This document shows positions 1 to 6,797 of a stretch of DNA of 11,742 bases, piece by piece. The DNA comes from CAYWGR01 sp964458015 (GTDB lineage Bacteria > Planctomycetota > Planctomycetia > Pirellulales > Thermoguttaceae). Made by a program: the position numbers and the translations under genes. The DNA is taken from NCBI GenBank assembly GCA_964458015.1, contig CAYWGR010000181.1, forward strand, positions 1 through 11,742, given 5' to 3'. Positions within the stretch are counted from its first letter, which is position 1, and every line of letters starts with the position of its first letter. A model generated the notes under the pieces. The model saw nothing but the letters and a program-made list of their open reading frames with translations. It made no database searches and had not been told where the DNA came from.

Positions 1-974
1 TTGATGTCGCCTGTGGGCAGCACAGTGCCAGTGTAAAGGCCCGTGTGGGGAGCGCCAGGAAAACCGTAGGAAAACTCGAAATAGTCCTCGGTGCCTGTGC
101 CGCAAATGGTCGGAAACTCACGGTCGCCATCGATGAAATATTTAATTTCGCCCTCGCCAAACCAGCCGGTGCAGTTCTGATGCCAGGCGAGGAACGTGCC
201 AACGTAACGGCCACGGCCTTTCACGCCGTCGAGAATGACATACGGATTTTGCTTGCCGGTGTTGGCGTGTCGCCATTGGGCATGAAAATAACCGACATTA
301 TCGGCCACTGGCGTTTCGACATAGGTGATCTGATAGGCCACCAGTTCCGTGTCCTTGTCCGACTCGTTGGTGAACGTGATTTTCGCATGTTTGCGGAAAG
401 GCATGGGCCAGTAGCAATTCAAAGCGTTTGCGGGGTTCAAAACCACCGCCGCCGAATTGATTGTACCGAACTTGCCGTGGCCGACGGCGAAAAACTCCAT
501 GGCCGGCACTTCGATCGAGGGCTGCTCCTCGCCGTCCCAATAGAAACGCAGCACGTGACCGCGCTGAAGGTTTTCGACAAGCCATATATGCTGAATGATG
601 CCCGGTCCATTCACGTCCATTAGCGTGGCGGTTTCGTGGGCGTTCACGCGAATGAAGGGCCGCACCTTCCAGCCTTGTCCAAGTTGATCGGCAGCGCGGG
701 CCGACGCCGCGGGCTTGGGTTCCGAAGGATTCGGAACAGCCATGCCGCCTTTGCCCTTCTCGCCCGTCGGATTCTCGGCACATACAGAGCGGGTTTTCGC
801 ATCGGTCAACAGCGGCAGCATGCTTAGGCCCACATTCGGTGCTGTGGAAATCGCGGCCGGGGCGGCATCTTTTGCCGGACCTTGCGCCCATGCCGCAGAA
901 GTCAAGCATGCCGCCATGCCGAACAACGCAAGGAATAAACTGTTTAGGAAGTTTCCCTTAGTGCAGCCTGACAT
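1..974 (-). CDS. Exported DUF2961 / GH172-type glycosidase, C-terminus beyond window edge
   Basis: Seen: an open minus-strand frame from the ATG at 974-972 to the left edge (324 full codons, no stop). AGGAG lies about 8 bases upstream of the ATG. Residues 1-30 form a signal peptide (hydrophobic stretch from about 9 to 25, AWA before Gln31), so the protein is probably exported. A Pro/Ala-rich linker follows, then blocks typical of DUF2961: FYWDG, an EGEIKYFIDGD stretch and GTGTEDYF near the cut edge. Known: DUF2961 proteins are now family GH172, with members acting on alpha-D-fructofuranosides or alpha-D-arabinofuranosides, and conserved acidic residues lie in the EGE and TEDYF regions. Inferred: a periplasmic or surface sugar hydrolase; the substrate cannot be told. 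It is downstream of DUF1559 gene A on the same strand with a 162-base gap that shows no clear terminator. The family assignment is firm; the enzyme activity is not. Confidence 0.85.
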   Translation of the reverse strand, partial: MSGCTKGNFLNSLFLALFGMAACLTSAAWAQGPAKDAAPAAISTAPNVGLSMLPLLTDAKTRSVCAENPTGEKGKGGMAVPNPSEPKPAASARAADQLGQGWKVRPFIRVNAHETATLMDVNGPGIIQHIWLVENLQRGHVLRFYWDGEEQPSIEVPAMEFFAVGHGKFGTINSAAVVLNPANALNCYWPMPFRKHAKITFTNESDKDTELVAYQITYVETPVADNVGYFHAQWRHANTGKQNPYVILDGVKGRGRYVGTFLAWHQNCTGWFGEGEIKYFIDGDREFPTICGTGTEDYFEFSYGFPGAPHTGLYTGTVLPTGDI

Positions 975-1136
975 TTGTGCGTCTCCTAGAATGAGGTGCG
1001 ATGCCGTGACTTGAAATTGCCGTTACTTGGAAAGGAGGTCGGCAGCGACTTTGCGTAAAAGAAAACGGCCCATGCATAGAAATTCCCTCCTGGGGGTCTT
1101 CCGATAGCATAGCCGTTCGCGGGGCAAATGTCGAGA

Positions 1137-2156
1137 TTAGAGCTTGCTGCCGTCGATGGCTAGGCCGTCCATACGGTTGCCCAGGCGGCGGTGAACCTCT
1201 TCGCTAATCGAGTAGCTAATCGAATGGACCGAGCCGTCGCATAGGACCATGTTGAAGCCTGCGGCATGGGCGCTGCCAAAGGCATACGCTGAAGAAGTGC
1301 CGTTGCCGGGCGTATCTTGCTGAGGCAAATAGGGCTGAAAGACGTTGGCGTCGTAAAATCCTACCGATCGGCTAACATCATCTTGTTGCCCGGTGTACAT
1401 GCTCCAGTCGTCACCGCCGTCCTGACCATCAGTATAGTGGTCGGGATTGACGTATTTTTCGCCCACTAAATAGGTGTTGGAGGTTCCATCGCGAACCATT
1501 CCCATGGTTACTTGACTATGCGGATAACAAATCCCATTGAGAATCAATCCATCGGGATACCATTTGAAAGCGGAATCGTCTCCCGCGGTGTAGGATGCCG
1601 GCATATAGCTCCACCAATACGTCACTTGGCTCTCGCCCAAATTCGCGGCGTAGCATGTGCGGGCCTCGCCGGAAAGAGTGGTCATCGTCGGCGCATAGTA
1701 CGGCTGACATCCCGTGCAATAAACGTCATAGGCTTTCGCCGCCCGGCGTGTGGGACAATTGAATGCCGCCACGGGCGTGGCCATTCGTTTTGTATTGGCG
1801 GCCACACGATCCGCGTCGGAAGAAGCTCCACCGCCGAGTTGGTAGAGCGACATTTGTTCGACGTAGGGCAATATGCAATAAATCCAGCCGCCCGGCTGGC
1901 GTTTGCCGGCGCCGCGGTCGGGGTCGCCAACCCACTTGGGTCCCCAACCGCCGGTTGGAAAGAAGCCGTACGTGCTTTCGTGGTTGAGACACGCCAAGCC
2001 GATCTGTTTGAGGTTGTTTTGGCATTGTAATCTTCTTGCTGCCTCGCGCGCCGATTGCACGGCCGGGAGCAAGAGGGAAATCAAAATGCCGATGATCGTG
2101 ATGACCACAAGTAATTCAACGAGAGTAAAAGCGTTTTTTGGCGAGGCGTGTTTCAT
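1137..2156 (-). CDS. DUF1559 pseudopilin-like protein A (H-X9-DG type)
   Basis: 339 residues, TAA stop at 1139-1137. The frame is open upstream to 2333, but the ATG at 2156-2154 is chosen because it puts the prepilin-like leader at the N-terminus and has GGCAGGAA upstream. Residues 1-9 are a short basic leader, followed by the type IV pilin-like motif FTLVELLVV with Glu at +5 and a hydrophobic helix to about residue 35. Next comes the DUF1559 signature LLPAVQSAREAARR with QCQNNLKQIGLA. Near the C-terminus His297 is followed nine residues later by Asp-Gly (the H-X9-DG motif). Known: DUF1559 proteins occur in dozens to hundreds of copies in planctomycetes; they resemble type II secretion pseudopilins, and their role is not established. 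Oddity: the residue before the expected prepilin-peptidase cut is Ala rather than the usual Gly. The gene is divergent from the nif operon. Confidence 0.92.
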   Translation of the reverse strand: MKHASPKNAFTLVELLVVITIIGILISLLLPAVQSAREAARRLQCQNNLKQIGLACLNHESTYGFFPTGGWGPKWVGDPDRGAGKRQPGGWIYCILPYVEQMSLYQLGGGASSDADRVAANTKRMATPVAAFNCPTRRAAKAYDVYCTGCQPYYAPTMTTLSGEARTCYAANLGESQVTYWWSYMPASYTAGDDSAFKWYPDGLILNGICYPHSQVTMGMVRDGTSNTYLVGEKYVNPDHYTDGQDGGDDWSMYTGQQDDVSRSVGFYDANVFQPYLPQQDTPGNGTSSAYAFGSAHAAGFNMVLCDGSVHSISYSISEEVHRRLGNRMDGLAIDGSKL

Positions 2157-2208
2157 CGAATTATCATTCCTGCCGAGTAATTGCTGCAAAGGACGCAATC
2201 TGAAGTAT

Positions 2209-2314
2209 CCCCTCGTTCCGAAACTCCAGCTTTCTTGGCATGGTTGTCGTATCTCCCTAACCCGCGAAGGCGCTATATCCCTTATTGGCGGGCCATCGCT
2301 GCGCTCGACCCGCC
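2209..2314. repeat. Dispersed-repeat-like blocks, one forming a GC hairpin
   Basis: Seen: a GC-rich inverted repeat with GGCGGG at 2287-2292 and CCCGCC at 2309-2314, with an additional TCG/CGA pairing inside the loop. About 60 bases to the left, at 2209-2235, is a separate block beginning CCCCTCGTTCCGAAACTCC. Both have the look of short intergenic repeats that I recall as common in planctomycete genomes (a GGCGGGTCGAGCG-type hairpin and a CTCGTTCC-type block). That memory cannot be confirmed from one window, because neither block recurs elsewhere in these 11.7 kb. Their position in a promoter region suggests insertion there or a transcript-end role for the minus strand. Confidence 0.4.
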
Positions 2315-2378
2315 CTACAGTGATTCCAATCAATCAAATATGGAACTACTGAATTCATGTGATGCGCACAACCCGAGT

Positions 2379-2424
2379 GGGGGCGGCGGCCGGCTCGGCA
2401 CGAAATGGCCCTGCCCCCTTTTTT
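2379..2424 (+). terminator. Terminator-like hairpin plus T-run in the nifE leader
   Basis: GGGGGC (2379-2384) pairs with GCCCCC (2413-2418). Inside it GGCC (2388-2391) pairs with GGCC (2407-2410), leaving a 15-base loop. The outer stem is followed directly by six Ts (2419-2424). This is the layout of a plus-strand intrinsic terminator, yet no plus-strand gene lies upstream and nifE begins 25 bases later. It could be an attenuator in the nif leader, a block against read-through from upstream, or chance in a GC-rich tract. Confidence 0.45.
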
Positions 2425-2448
2425 GAAATACGAAGAACGATTGTCATC

Positions 2449-3798
2449 ATGCTCCCACTCCTAGAAGCACGCAAACCGCAGATACATGAGACCGGCTCCG
2501 AGCCGTTCGCCATGACTTGCGAGAAGCCAAGCCTGGCAGGATCGGTCAGCCAGCGGGCATGTGTGTTTTGCGGATCGCGGGTGGTTCTTTATCCCATCGC
2601 CGATGCCGTACACTTAGTTCACGGGCCTATCGGCTGCGCGGCCTATACGTGGGACATCCGCGGCTCACTTTCCTCGGGGCCGGAACTGCATCGGCTGAGC
2701 TTTTCGACCGACTTGCAGGAACGCGACGTGATCTACGGCGGCGAAAAGAAGCTTTACCGCTCCCTGATCGAGTTGATCGACCGTTATCACCCCAATGCGG
2801 CGTTTGTGTATTCAACATGCATTGTCGGCGTCATCGGCGACGACGTGGCGGCCGTCTGTCGCAGGGTTGAATCGGAACGCGGCATTCCGGTGCTGCCAAT
2901 CCAGTCAGAAGGATTTCGCGGTTCCAAGAAAGACGGCTATCGTGCCGCCTGCGACGGATTGGCCAAGCTTGTCGGCACGGGTTCCATCCAAGGCATTCGC
3001 AAAGCAAGCATCAATATTCTGGGCGACTTCAACCTGGCGGGCGAAACGTGGATGATACGCGATTATTACGAGCGAATCGGCGTTGAAGTAGTCGCCACGA
3101 TCACTGGCGATGGTCGCATCGAGGCAATCCGTCGTGCCCACGGCGTAAGTCTCAATCTGGTGCAATGTGCCGGCTCGATGACCCATCTGGCAAAAACGAT
3201 GGAGGAGCAATACGGAATTCCGTTCCAGCGAGTCTCGTACTTCGGCATCGAAGACATGGCTAAATCGCTCTACCTTGTGGCCGACCATTTCGACGACGCT
3301 GAAATGCGACGGCGAGTTCAGGAGTTGGTTCGCAGCGAAACGGCAGCCATTATGCCCGAGCTACGGCGTTATCGAAAGGCGTTAGAGGGCCGGCGTGCAG
3401 CCATCTATACCGGCGGAGCCTTCAAGGCATTTTCACTCGTCCGTTCCTTGCGAACCATCGGCATGAAAACGGTCCTGGTCGGTTCGCAAACTGGTAATCG
3501 CGAGGATTACGAATTGCTCCGAGACCTTTGCGACGAAGGCACTATTCTGGTCGACGACACCAATCCGATGGAACTTTCGCGATTCGTTCAAGAAAAGGAC
3601 GTTGATTTATTCATAGGAGGCGTGAAGGAGCGGCCGATTGCCTATAAACTTGGAATCGGTTTTTGCAATCACAATCACGAACGCAAAATCGCCTTGGCCG
3701 GCTTTCAGGGGATGCTCAATTTTGCCCGCGAGGTATATGGCTCCGTGATGTCGCCTGTCTGGAAGTTGGTTCCAAGACGACAAGGGAGGTTGTCATGA
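2449..3798 (+). CDS. nifE: NifE, nitrogenase FeMo-cofactor assembly scaffold, alpha-type subunit
   Basis: 449 residues from the ATG at 2449, TGA at 3796-3798. NifE pairs with NifN in a cytoplasmic alpha2beta2 scaffold on which NifB-co is matured to FeMo-co. Seen in order: the family N-terminus LLEARKPQI, then SQRACVFCGSR (Cys38, Cys41), HLVHGPIGCAAYTWDIRG (Cys63), GGEKKLY near 98-103, YSTCIVGVIGDD (Cys124), QSEGFRG, SINILGDFN (187-195), LVQCAGSMT (Cys240), GGVKERPIAYKLG and GFCNHNHERK near the C-terminus. Cys38, Cys63 and Cys124 sit where NifE ligates its permanent [4Fe-4S] cluster. Cys240 is near the NifD-type cofactor cysteine position. The length is usual. The start is uncertain: the frame is open back to 2359 and there is no strong Shine-Dalgarno. 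2449 fits the family N-terminus; ATG 2512 would cut it off. The stop overlaps the nifN start (ATGA), implying translational coupling. Confidence 0.95.
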   Translation: MLPLLEARKPQIHETGSEPFAMTCEKPSLAGSVSQRACVFCGSRVVLYPIADAVHLVHGPIGCAAYTWDIRGSLSSGPELHRLSFSTDLQERDVIYGGEKKLYRSLIELIDRYHPNAAFVYSTCIVGVIGDDVAAVCRRVESERGIPVLPIQSEGFRGSKKDGYRAACDGLAKLVGTGSIQGIRKASINILGDFNLAGETWMIRDYYERIGVEVVATITGDGRIEAIRRAHGVSLNLVQCAGSMTHLAKTMEEQYGIPFQRVSYFGIEDMAKSLYLVADHFDDAEMRRRVQELVRSETAAIMPELRRYRKALEGRRAAIYTGGAFKAFSLVRSLRTIGMKTVLVGSQTGNREDYELLRDLCDEGTILVDDTNPMELSRFVQEKDVDLFIGGVKERPIAYKLGIGFCNHNHERKIALAGFQGMLNFAREVYGSVMSPVWKLVPRRQGRLS

Positions 3799-5165
3799 TT
3801 GCCACAACCGCTCCGCATAAAACATCGGAAGCAACCTCCGTTACATGTAATGCGTGCAAACTGTGCGCTCCGTTGGGAGCGTGTCTGGCGTTCCGTGGCG
3901 TTGAGGGGGCAATCCCCTTTTTGCATGGCTCGCAAGGCTGTGCGACTTATATCCGCCGCTATATGATCAGCCACTTCAAGGAACCGCTGGATATCGCCTC
4001 GTCGAACTTTGGCGAAACCACGACGATCTTCGGCGGACTGGAGAATCTTCGTCTGGGGTTAGAGAACGTCGTGCGCCAGTATGCTCCGCAGCTCATCGGT
4101 ATCGCCACAACATGCCTGGCCGAAACGATCGGGGACGACGTGGCCTCTCATCTTCGGCAAATCAAGACCAACTCCCGCACTATGCTGCCCGAGTTGGTTC
4201 ATGTCGCGACCCCCAGCTATTCCGGCACGCACGCCGAAGGCTATAGCGCAACGGTGTATGCCCTTGTGAATTCGCTGGCAGAACCAGGACCGAAACAGGA
4301 CGCCGTCAATGTGCTTCCCGGTATGATTTCGCCGGCCGATTTGCGATATCTCAAGGAATTGTTCCGGGACTACGGCCTCGAAGCGATCCTGTTGCCCGAC
4401 TATTCCAGCACGTTGGACGGCCCCGTGTGGAGTGAATATCAAAGTATTCCCTCAGGCGGAACGCCGATCGAAGCCATTCGCCGGATGGGTAGCGCTCGAG
4501 CAACGATCGAATTCAGTTCCACGGGAGATCGCTCACAGACGGCTGGCGCATTGCTCGAAGAACGATTCGGCATACCTCGCTATGAATTGCCGCCGCCGGT
4601 GGGCGTTTGGCATACCGATCAGCTCACGAATGTATTGACCGAACTTACCGGTCGCGCTCTGCCGTCCTTCCACAACGAAGAACGGGGGCGATTGATCGAT
4701 TCCTATGTTGATGCCCATAAGTATGTTTTCGGCAAACGCGCCTTGTTGTATGGAGAGCAGGATCTAGTTGTCGGCTTGGCTTCGTTACTGGCGGAAATCG
4801 GCATTGTTCCCGCCATATGCGCCTCCGGTGGAAAGAGCGGCCGGCTGCGAGAACAACTTAGCAAGCTAGTATGCGGAGATGCGGAAGAAATCATTACGCT
4901 CGAAGGCGCAGACTTCTCCGAAATCGAGGCTCTGGCCGAAAAAGTTCCCATTGATTTGGCCATTGGAAGCAGTAAAGGCTATGGGTTATCGCGCAAATTG
5001 CACATACCGCTGATTCGCGCAGGCTTTCCTGTTCACGATCGAATGAATGGCCCTAGATTGTTGCACATCGGCTATCGAGGCGCCCAACAGTTGTTTGATC
5101 GCGTTACAAATGCGTTGATCTGCGTTGCTCAAGATACGTCACCGGTAGGTTACAGCTATATGTAG
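3795..5165 (+). CDS. nifN: NifN, FeMo-cofactor assembly scaffold, beta-type subunit
   Basis: 456 residues. The frame is open from 3663, but ATG 3795 is chosen because GGGAGG lies at 3784-3789 and the preceding frame overlaps nifE. It is the partner of NifE in the cytoplasmic cofactor scaffold. Seen: a cysteine-rich N-terminus CNACKLCAPLGAC (Cys18, 21, 24, 30), FLHGSQGCATYIRR (Cys49), DIASSNFGE, ATTCLAETIGDD (Cys107), HAEGYSATV, LPDYSSTLDGP, IPSGGTPIEAI, and the HKYVFGKRALLYGE segment of the third Rossmann-like domain. These are NifN hallmarks rather than those of NifK: the protein is about 60 residues shorter than catalytic beta subunits, and the extra Cys pair in the first 30 residues is typical. 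The four-base overlap with nifE and the 15-base gap to nifB place it inside one operon. No truncation or frameshift is seen. Confidence 0.94.
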   Translation: MIATTAPHKTSEATSVTCNACKLCAPLGACLAFRGVEGAIPFLHGSQGCATYIRRYMISHFKEPLDIASSNFGETTTIFGGLENLRLGLENVVRQYAPQLIGIATTCLAETIGDDVASHLRQIKTNSRTMLPELVHVATPSYSGTHAEGYSATVYALVNSLAEPGPKQDAVNVLPGMISPADLRYLKELFRDYGLEAILLPDYSSTLDGPVWSEYQSIPSGGTPIEAIRRMGSARATIEFSSTGDRSQTAGALLEERFGIPRYELPPPVGVWHTDQLTNVLTELTGRALPSFHNEERGRLIDSYVDAHKYVFGKRALLYGEQDLVVGLASLLAEIGIVPAICASGGKSGRLREQLSKLVCGDAEEIITLEGADFSEIEALAEKVPIDLAIGSSKGYGLSRKLHIPLIRAGFPVHDRMNGPRLLHIGYRGAQQLFDRVTNALICVAQDTSPVGYSYM

Positions 5166-5180
5166 CGATTGAGAAGTGTT

Positions 5181-6443
5181 ATGCCACTCGATATTCAACA
5201 ACATCCCTGTTTCAATAACGCGGCGCGAAGCCGATTCGCCCGTATCCACTTGCCGGTTGCGCCCGACTGCAATATCCAGTGCAACTTTTGCAAGCGGATT
5301 TATGATTGTGCTAATGAGAGTCGGCCAGGTGTAACGACGGCCGTACTCTTGCCGAAACAAGCACTTCACTATCTCGAATCGGTACTGACAAGAGAGCCTC
5401 GGATATCGGTTGTGGGAATCGCCGGGCCGGGCGATCCTTTCGCCACGCCCGACCGAACGCTGGAAACCTTGCGGTTGGTTCGTGACAAATACCCGGAAAT
5501 GCTTCTATGCGTGGCCTCGAACGGTTTGGCCGTGTCGCCTCACGTTGATGCATTGACCGCATTGGAGGTCAGCCATGTAACGCTGACCGTCAATGCGGTT
5601 GATCCGGAGATTGGCGCAAAGATTTATGCATGGGTGCGCCATGAAAAGCGAGTACATCGAGGCGTTGCCGGGGCTCAGTTGCTTTGGGAGCGTCAGATCG
5701 CGTCCATTCGCATGTTAAAGGAACGCGGGATCACGGTAAAGATCAACACCATTATCATTCCTGGCGTGAATGACCGCCATGTCGTCGATATTGCCCGACA
5801 TGTTGCGGAGCTTGGAGCCGACATTGCGAATTGCGTGCCGTTGTATCCCGTAGCCGACACGGTCTTTGGAACCTTGACATCGCCGGACCACGAAACCGTG
5901 GCCGCGATTCGCGCTGGCGTGGCACGGTATCTTCCCATCATGGAACATTGTACCCGATGCCGGGCCGACGCCGTTGGATTGCTTGGTGACCCTATGCGAT
6001 CAGACATTGAAGCGTGTTTGCTCCAATCGGCGACATTGCCCATCGATCCGTGCGAGAATCGGCCCTATGTTGCCGCAGCAACGCTGGAAGGTGTTTTGGT
6101 CAATCAGCATCTTGGCGAAGCCGAACAAATCGCTGTGTATGAAAAGACGGAAGGTGGTTTCCGGTTGATGGAAATGCGTCGGACGCCGCCGCCCGGAGGC
6201 GGAACGCAACGGTGGATGGATCTGGCCGAAACACTGAAGGATTGCCGGGCGATTATGGTCGCTAGCGCCGGCCAGGCGCCTCGCTCCATACTGGCTGAAC
6301 GGGGTATTCAAATCATCATGATGGAGGGACTGATCGAAGAAGGGCTCGATGCCATTTATCGCAACATTTCGATCCGAGCCCCCTTGCGAAAAGAACACCG
6401 CTGCGGCAGCGGTTGTGCCGGAAACGGTTTAGGCTGTGCGTAA
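5181..6443 (+). CDS. nifB: NifB, radical SAM FeMo-cofactor precursor synthase with C-terminal NifX-like domain
   Basis: 420 residues from ATG 5181 (GAGAAG at 5171-5176); an in-frame TTG at 5169 would add four residues. NifB fuses two [4Fe-4S] clusters and inserts a carbide from SAM to make NifB-co. Seen: HPCF (Cys10, a K-cluster ligand in the family), the radical SAM motif CNIQCNFC (Cys30, Cys34, Cys37), YDCANESRPGV, GIAGPGDPFA (79-88), the SNGL strand, NAVDPEIGAKIY, INTIIIPGVND, and HCTRCRADAVGLLG (Cys257, Cys260), a second family cysteine pair. Residues of about 300-395 form a NifX/NafY-like cofactor-binding domain, and the tail CGSGCAGNGLGC is Cys/Gly-rich. The long two-domain form is common in bacterial diazotrophs, while archaeal NifB often lacks the tail. 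All catalytic cysteines are intact. Confidence 0.96.
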   Translation: MPLDIQQHPCFNNAARSRFARIHLPVAPDCNIQCNFCKRIYDCANESRPGVTTAVLLPKQALHYLESVLTREPRISVVGIAGPGDPFATPDRTLETLRLVRDKYPEMLLCVASNGLAVSPHVDALTALEVSHVTLTVNAVDPEIGAKIYAWVRHEKRVHRGVAGAQLLWERQIASIRMLKERGITVKINTIIIPGVNDRHVVDIARHVAELGADIANCVPLYPVADTVFGTLTSPDHETVAAIRAGVARYLPIMEHCTRCRADAVGLLGDPMRSDIEACLLQSATLPIDPCENRPYVAAATLEGVLVNQHLGEAEQIAVYEKTEGGFRLMEMRRTPPPGGGTQRWMDLAETLKDCRAIMVASAGQAPRSILAERGIQIIMMEGLIEEGLDAIYRNISIRAPLRKEHRCGSGCAGNGLGCA

Positions 6444-6477
6444 TGTGCCTTGGTAATTCGACGAAAGGAATTAACCC

Positions 6478-6780
6478 ATGAGAAAACCAAAATACCATTT
6501 CTTTCTTTGCAATAGTTTTCGCTCCAATGGCGAGCCGCAAGGCGTTTGTAACAAGAAAGGGGCGATTGATCTGCTCCAGTATTTGCAGTGCGAAATCTCC
6601 GACCGGGAGATCGACGCCATTGTTTCGACGACGAGCTGCCTGAATGTTTGCGAAAAAGGCCCGGTGCTGGTCGTCTATCCTAATGCCCTATGGTACTTTG
6701 AATTGACGGAGCAGAAGATCGACGAAATCCTCGATGCGATTGAAGACAATAACCTCGTCGAAGATCTTCAGACAGCGTAG
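6478..6780 (+). CDS. Thioredoxin-like [2Fe-2S] ferredoxin, nif-associated
   Basis: 100 residues, start ATG 6478 with AAAGGA at 6464-6469; 34 bases after nifB and 17 before nifV. Four cysteines, Cys11, Cys24, Cys54 and Cys58, have the C-X12-C...C-X3-C pattern of the thioredoxin-fold [2Fe-2S] ferredoxins (Shethna/Aquifex Fd type), including FFLCNSFR at the first ligand and CLNVCEKGPVLVVYP around the last two. Cys38 is extra. Inferred role: cytoplasmic electron donor for NifB or for cofactor assembly, based on position. It is not the 2[4Fe-4S] FdxN ferredoxin that more often accompanies nifB in proteobacteria. I give no gene symbol because naming of this subgroup varies. Confidence 0.9.
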   Translation: MRKPKYHFFLCNSFRSNGEPQGVCNKKGAIDLLQYLQCEISDREIDAIVSTTSCLNVCEKGPVLVVYPNALWYFELTEQKIDEILDAIEDNNLVEDLQTA

Positions 6781-6797
6781 GGCCAATGGAGGTCTGA

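Larger units (their letters stand above)
2157..2448. other. Divergent intergenic region between DUF1559 gene A and nifE
   Basis: This 292-base gap must contain the start signals for both the minus-strand DUF1559 gene and the plus-strand nif operon. It holds two repeat-like blocks (2209-2235 and 2287-2314) and a terminator-like hairpin at 2379-2424, listed separately. I looked on the plus strand for a sigma-54 GG-N10-GC promoter for nifE and found none worth calling. TTGGCATG at 2235-2242 has a good -24 half but lacks the GC of the -12 half. No convincing -35/-10 pair was identified, and no protein-coding frame is likely. Confidence 0.6.

Noticed and set aside
298..909. 203-codon minus-strand open frame inside the DUF2961 gene
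   Set aside because: It is a frame-shifted shadow: the overlapping frame carries the signal peptide and the DUF2961 motifs, while this one has arginine-rich low-complexity content.
970..1077. Small minus-strand frame of about 39 codons starting at ATG 1077 with a strong AGGAGG upstream
   Set aside because: The spacing is attractive, but the product is an arginine/histidine/proline-rich string with no family resemblance, and it overlaps the start of the DUF2961 gene in another frame. It is probably chance, but transcript data could revive it.
2234..2249. Possible sigma-54 promoter TTGGCATG before nifE
   Set aside because: The -24 half is good, but the position ten bases after GG reads GT instead of the required GC.
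2449..5165. Reading NifE/NifN as NifD/NifK or as a nitrogenase-like reductase (Bch, Cfb or Mar type)
   Set aside because: Motifs around Cys38/63/124 and the short NifN with its Cys-rich N-terminus match the assembly scaffold, and nifB plus nifV in the same operon fit FeMo-co synthesis.
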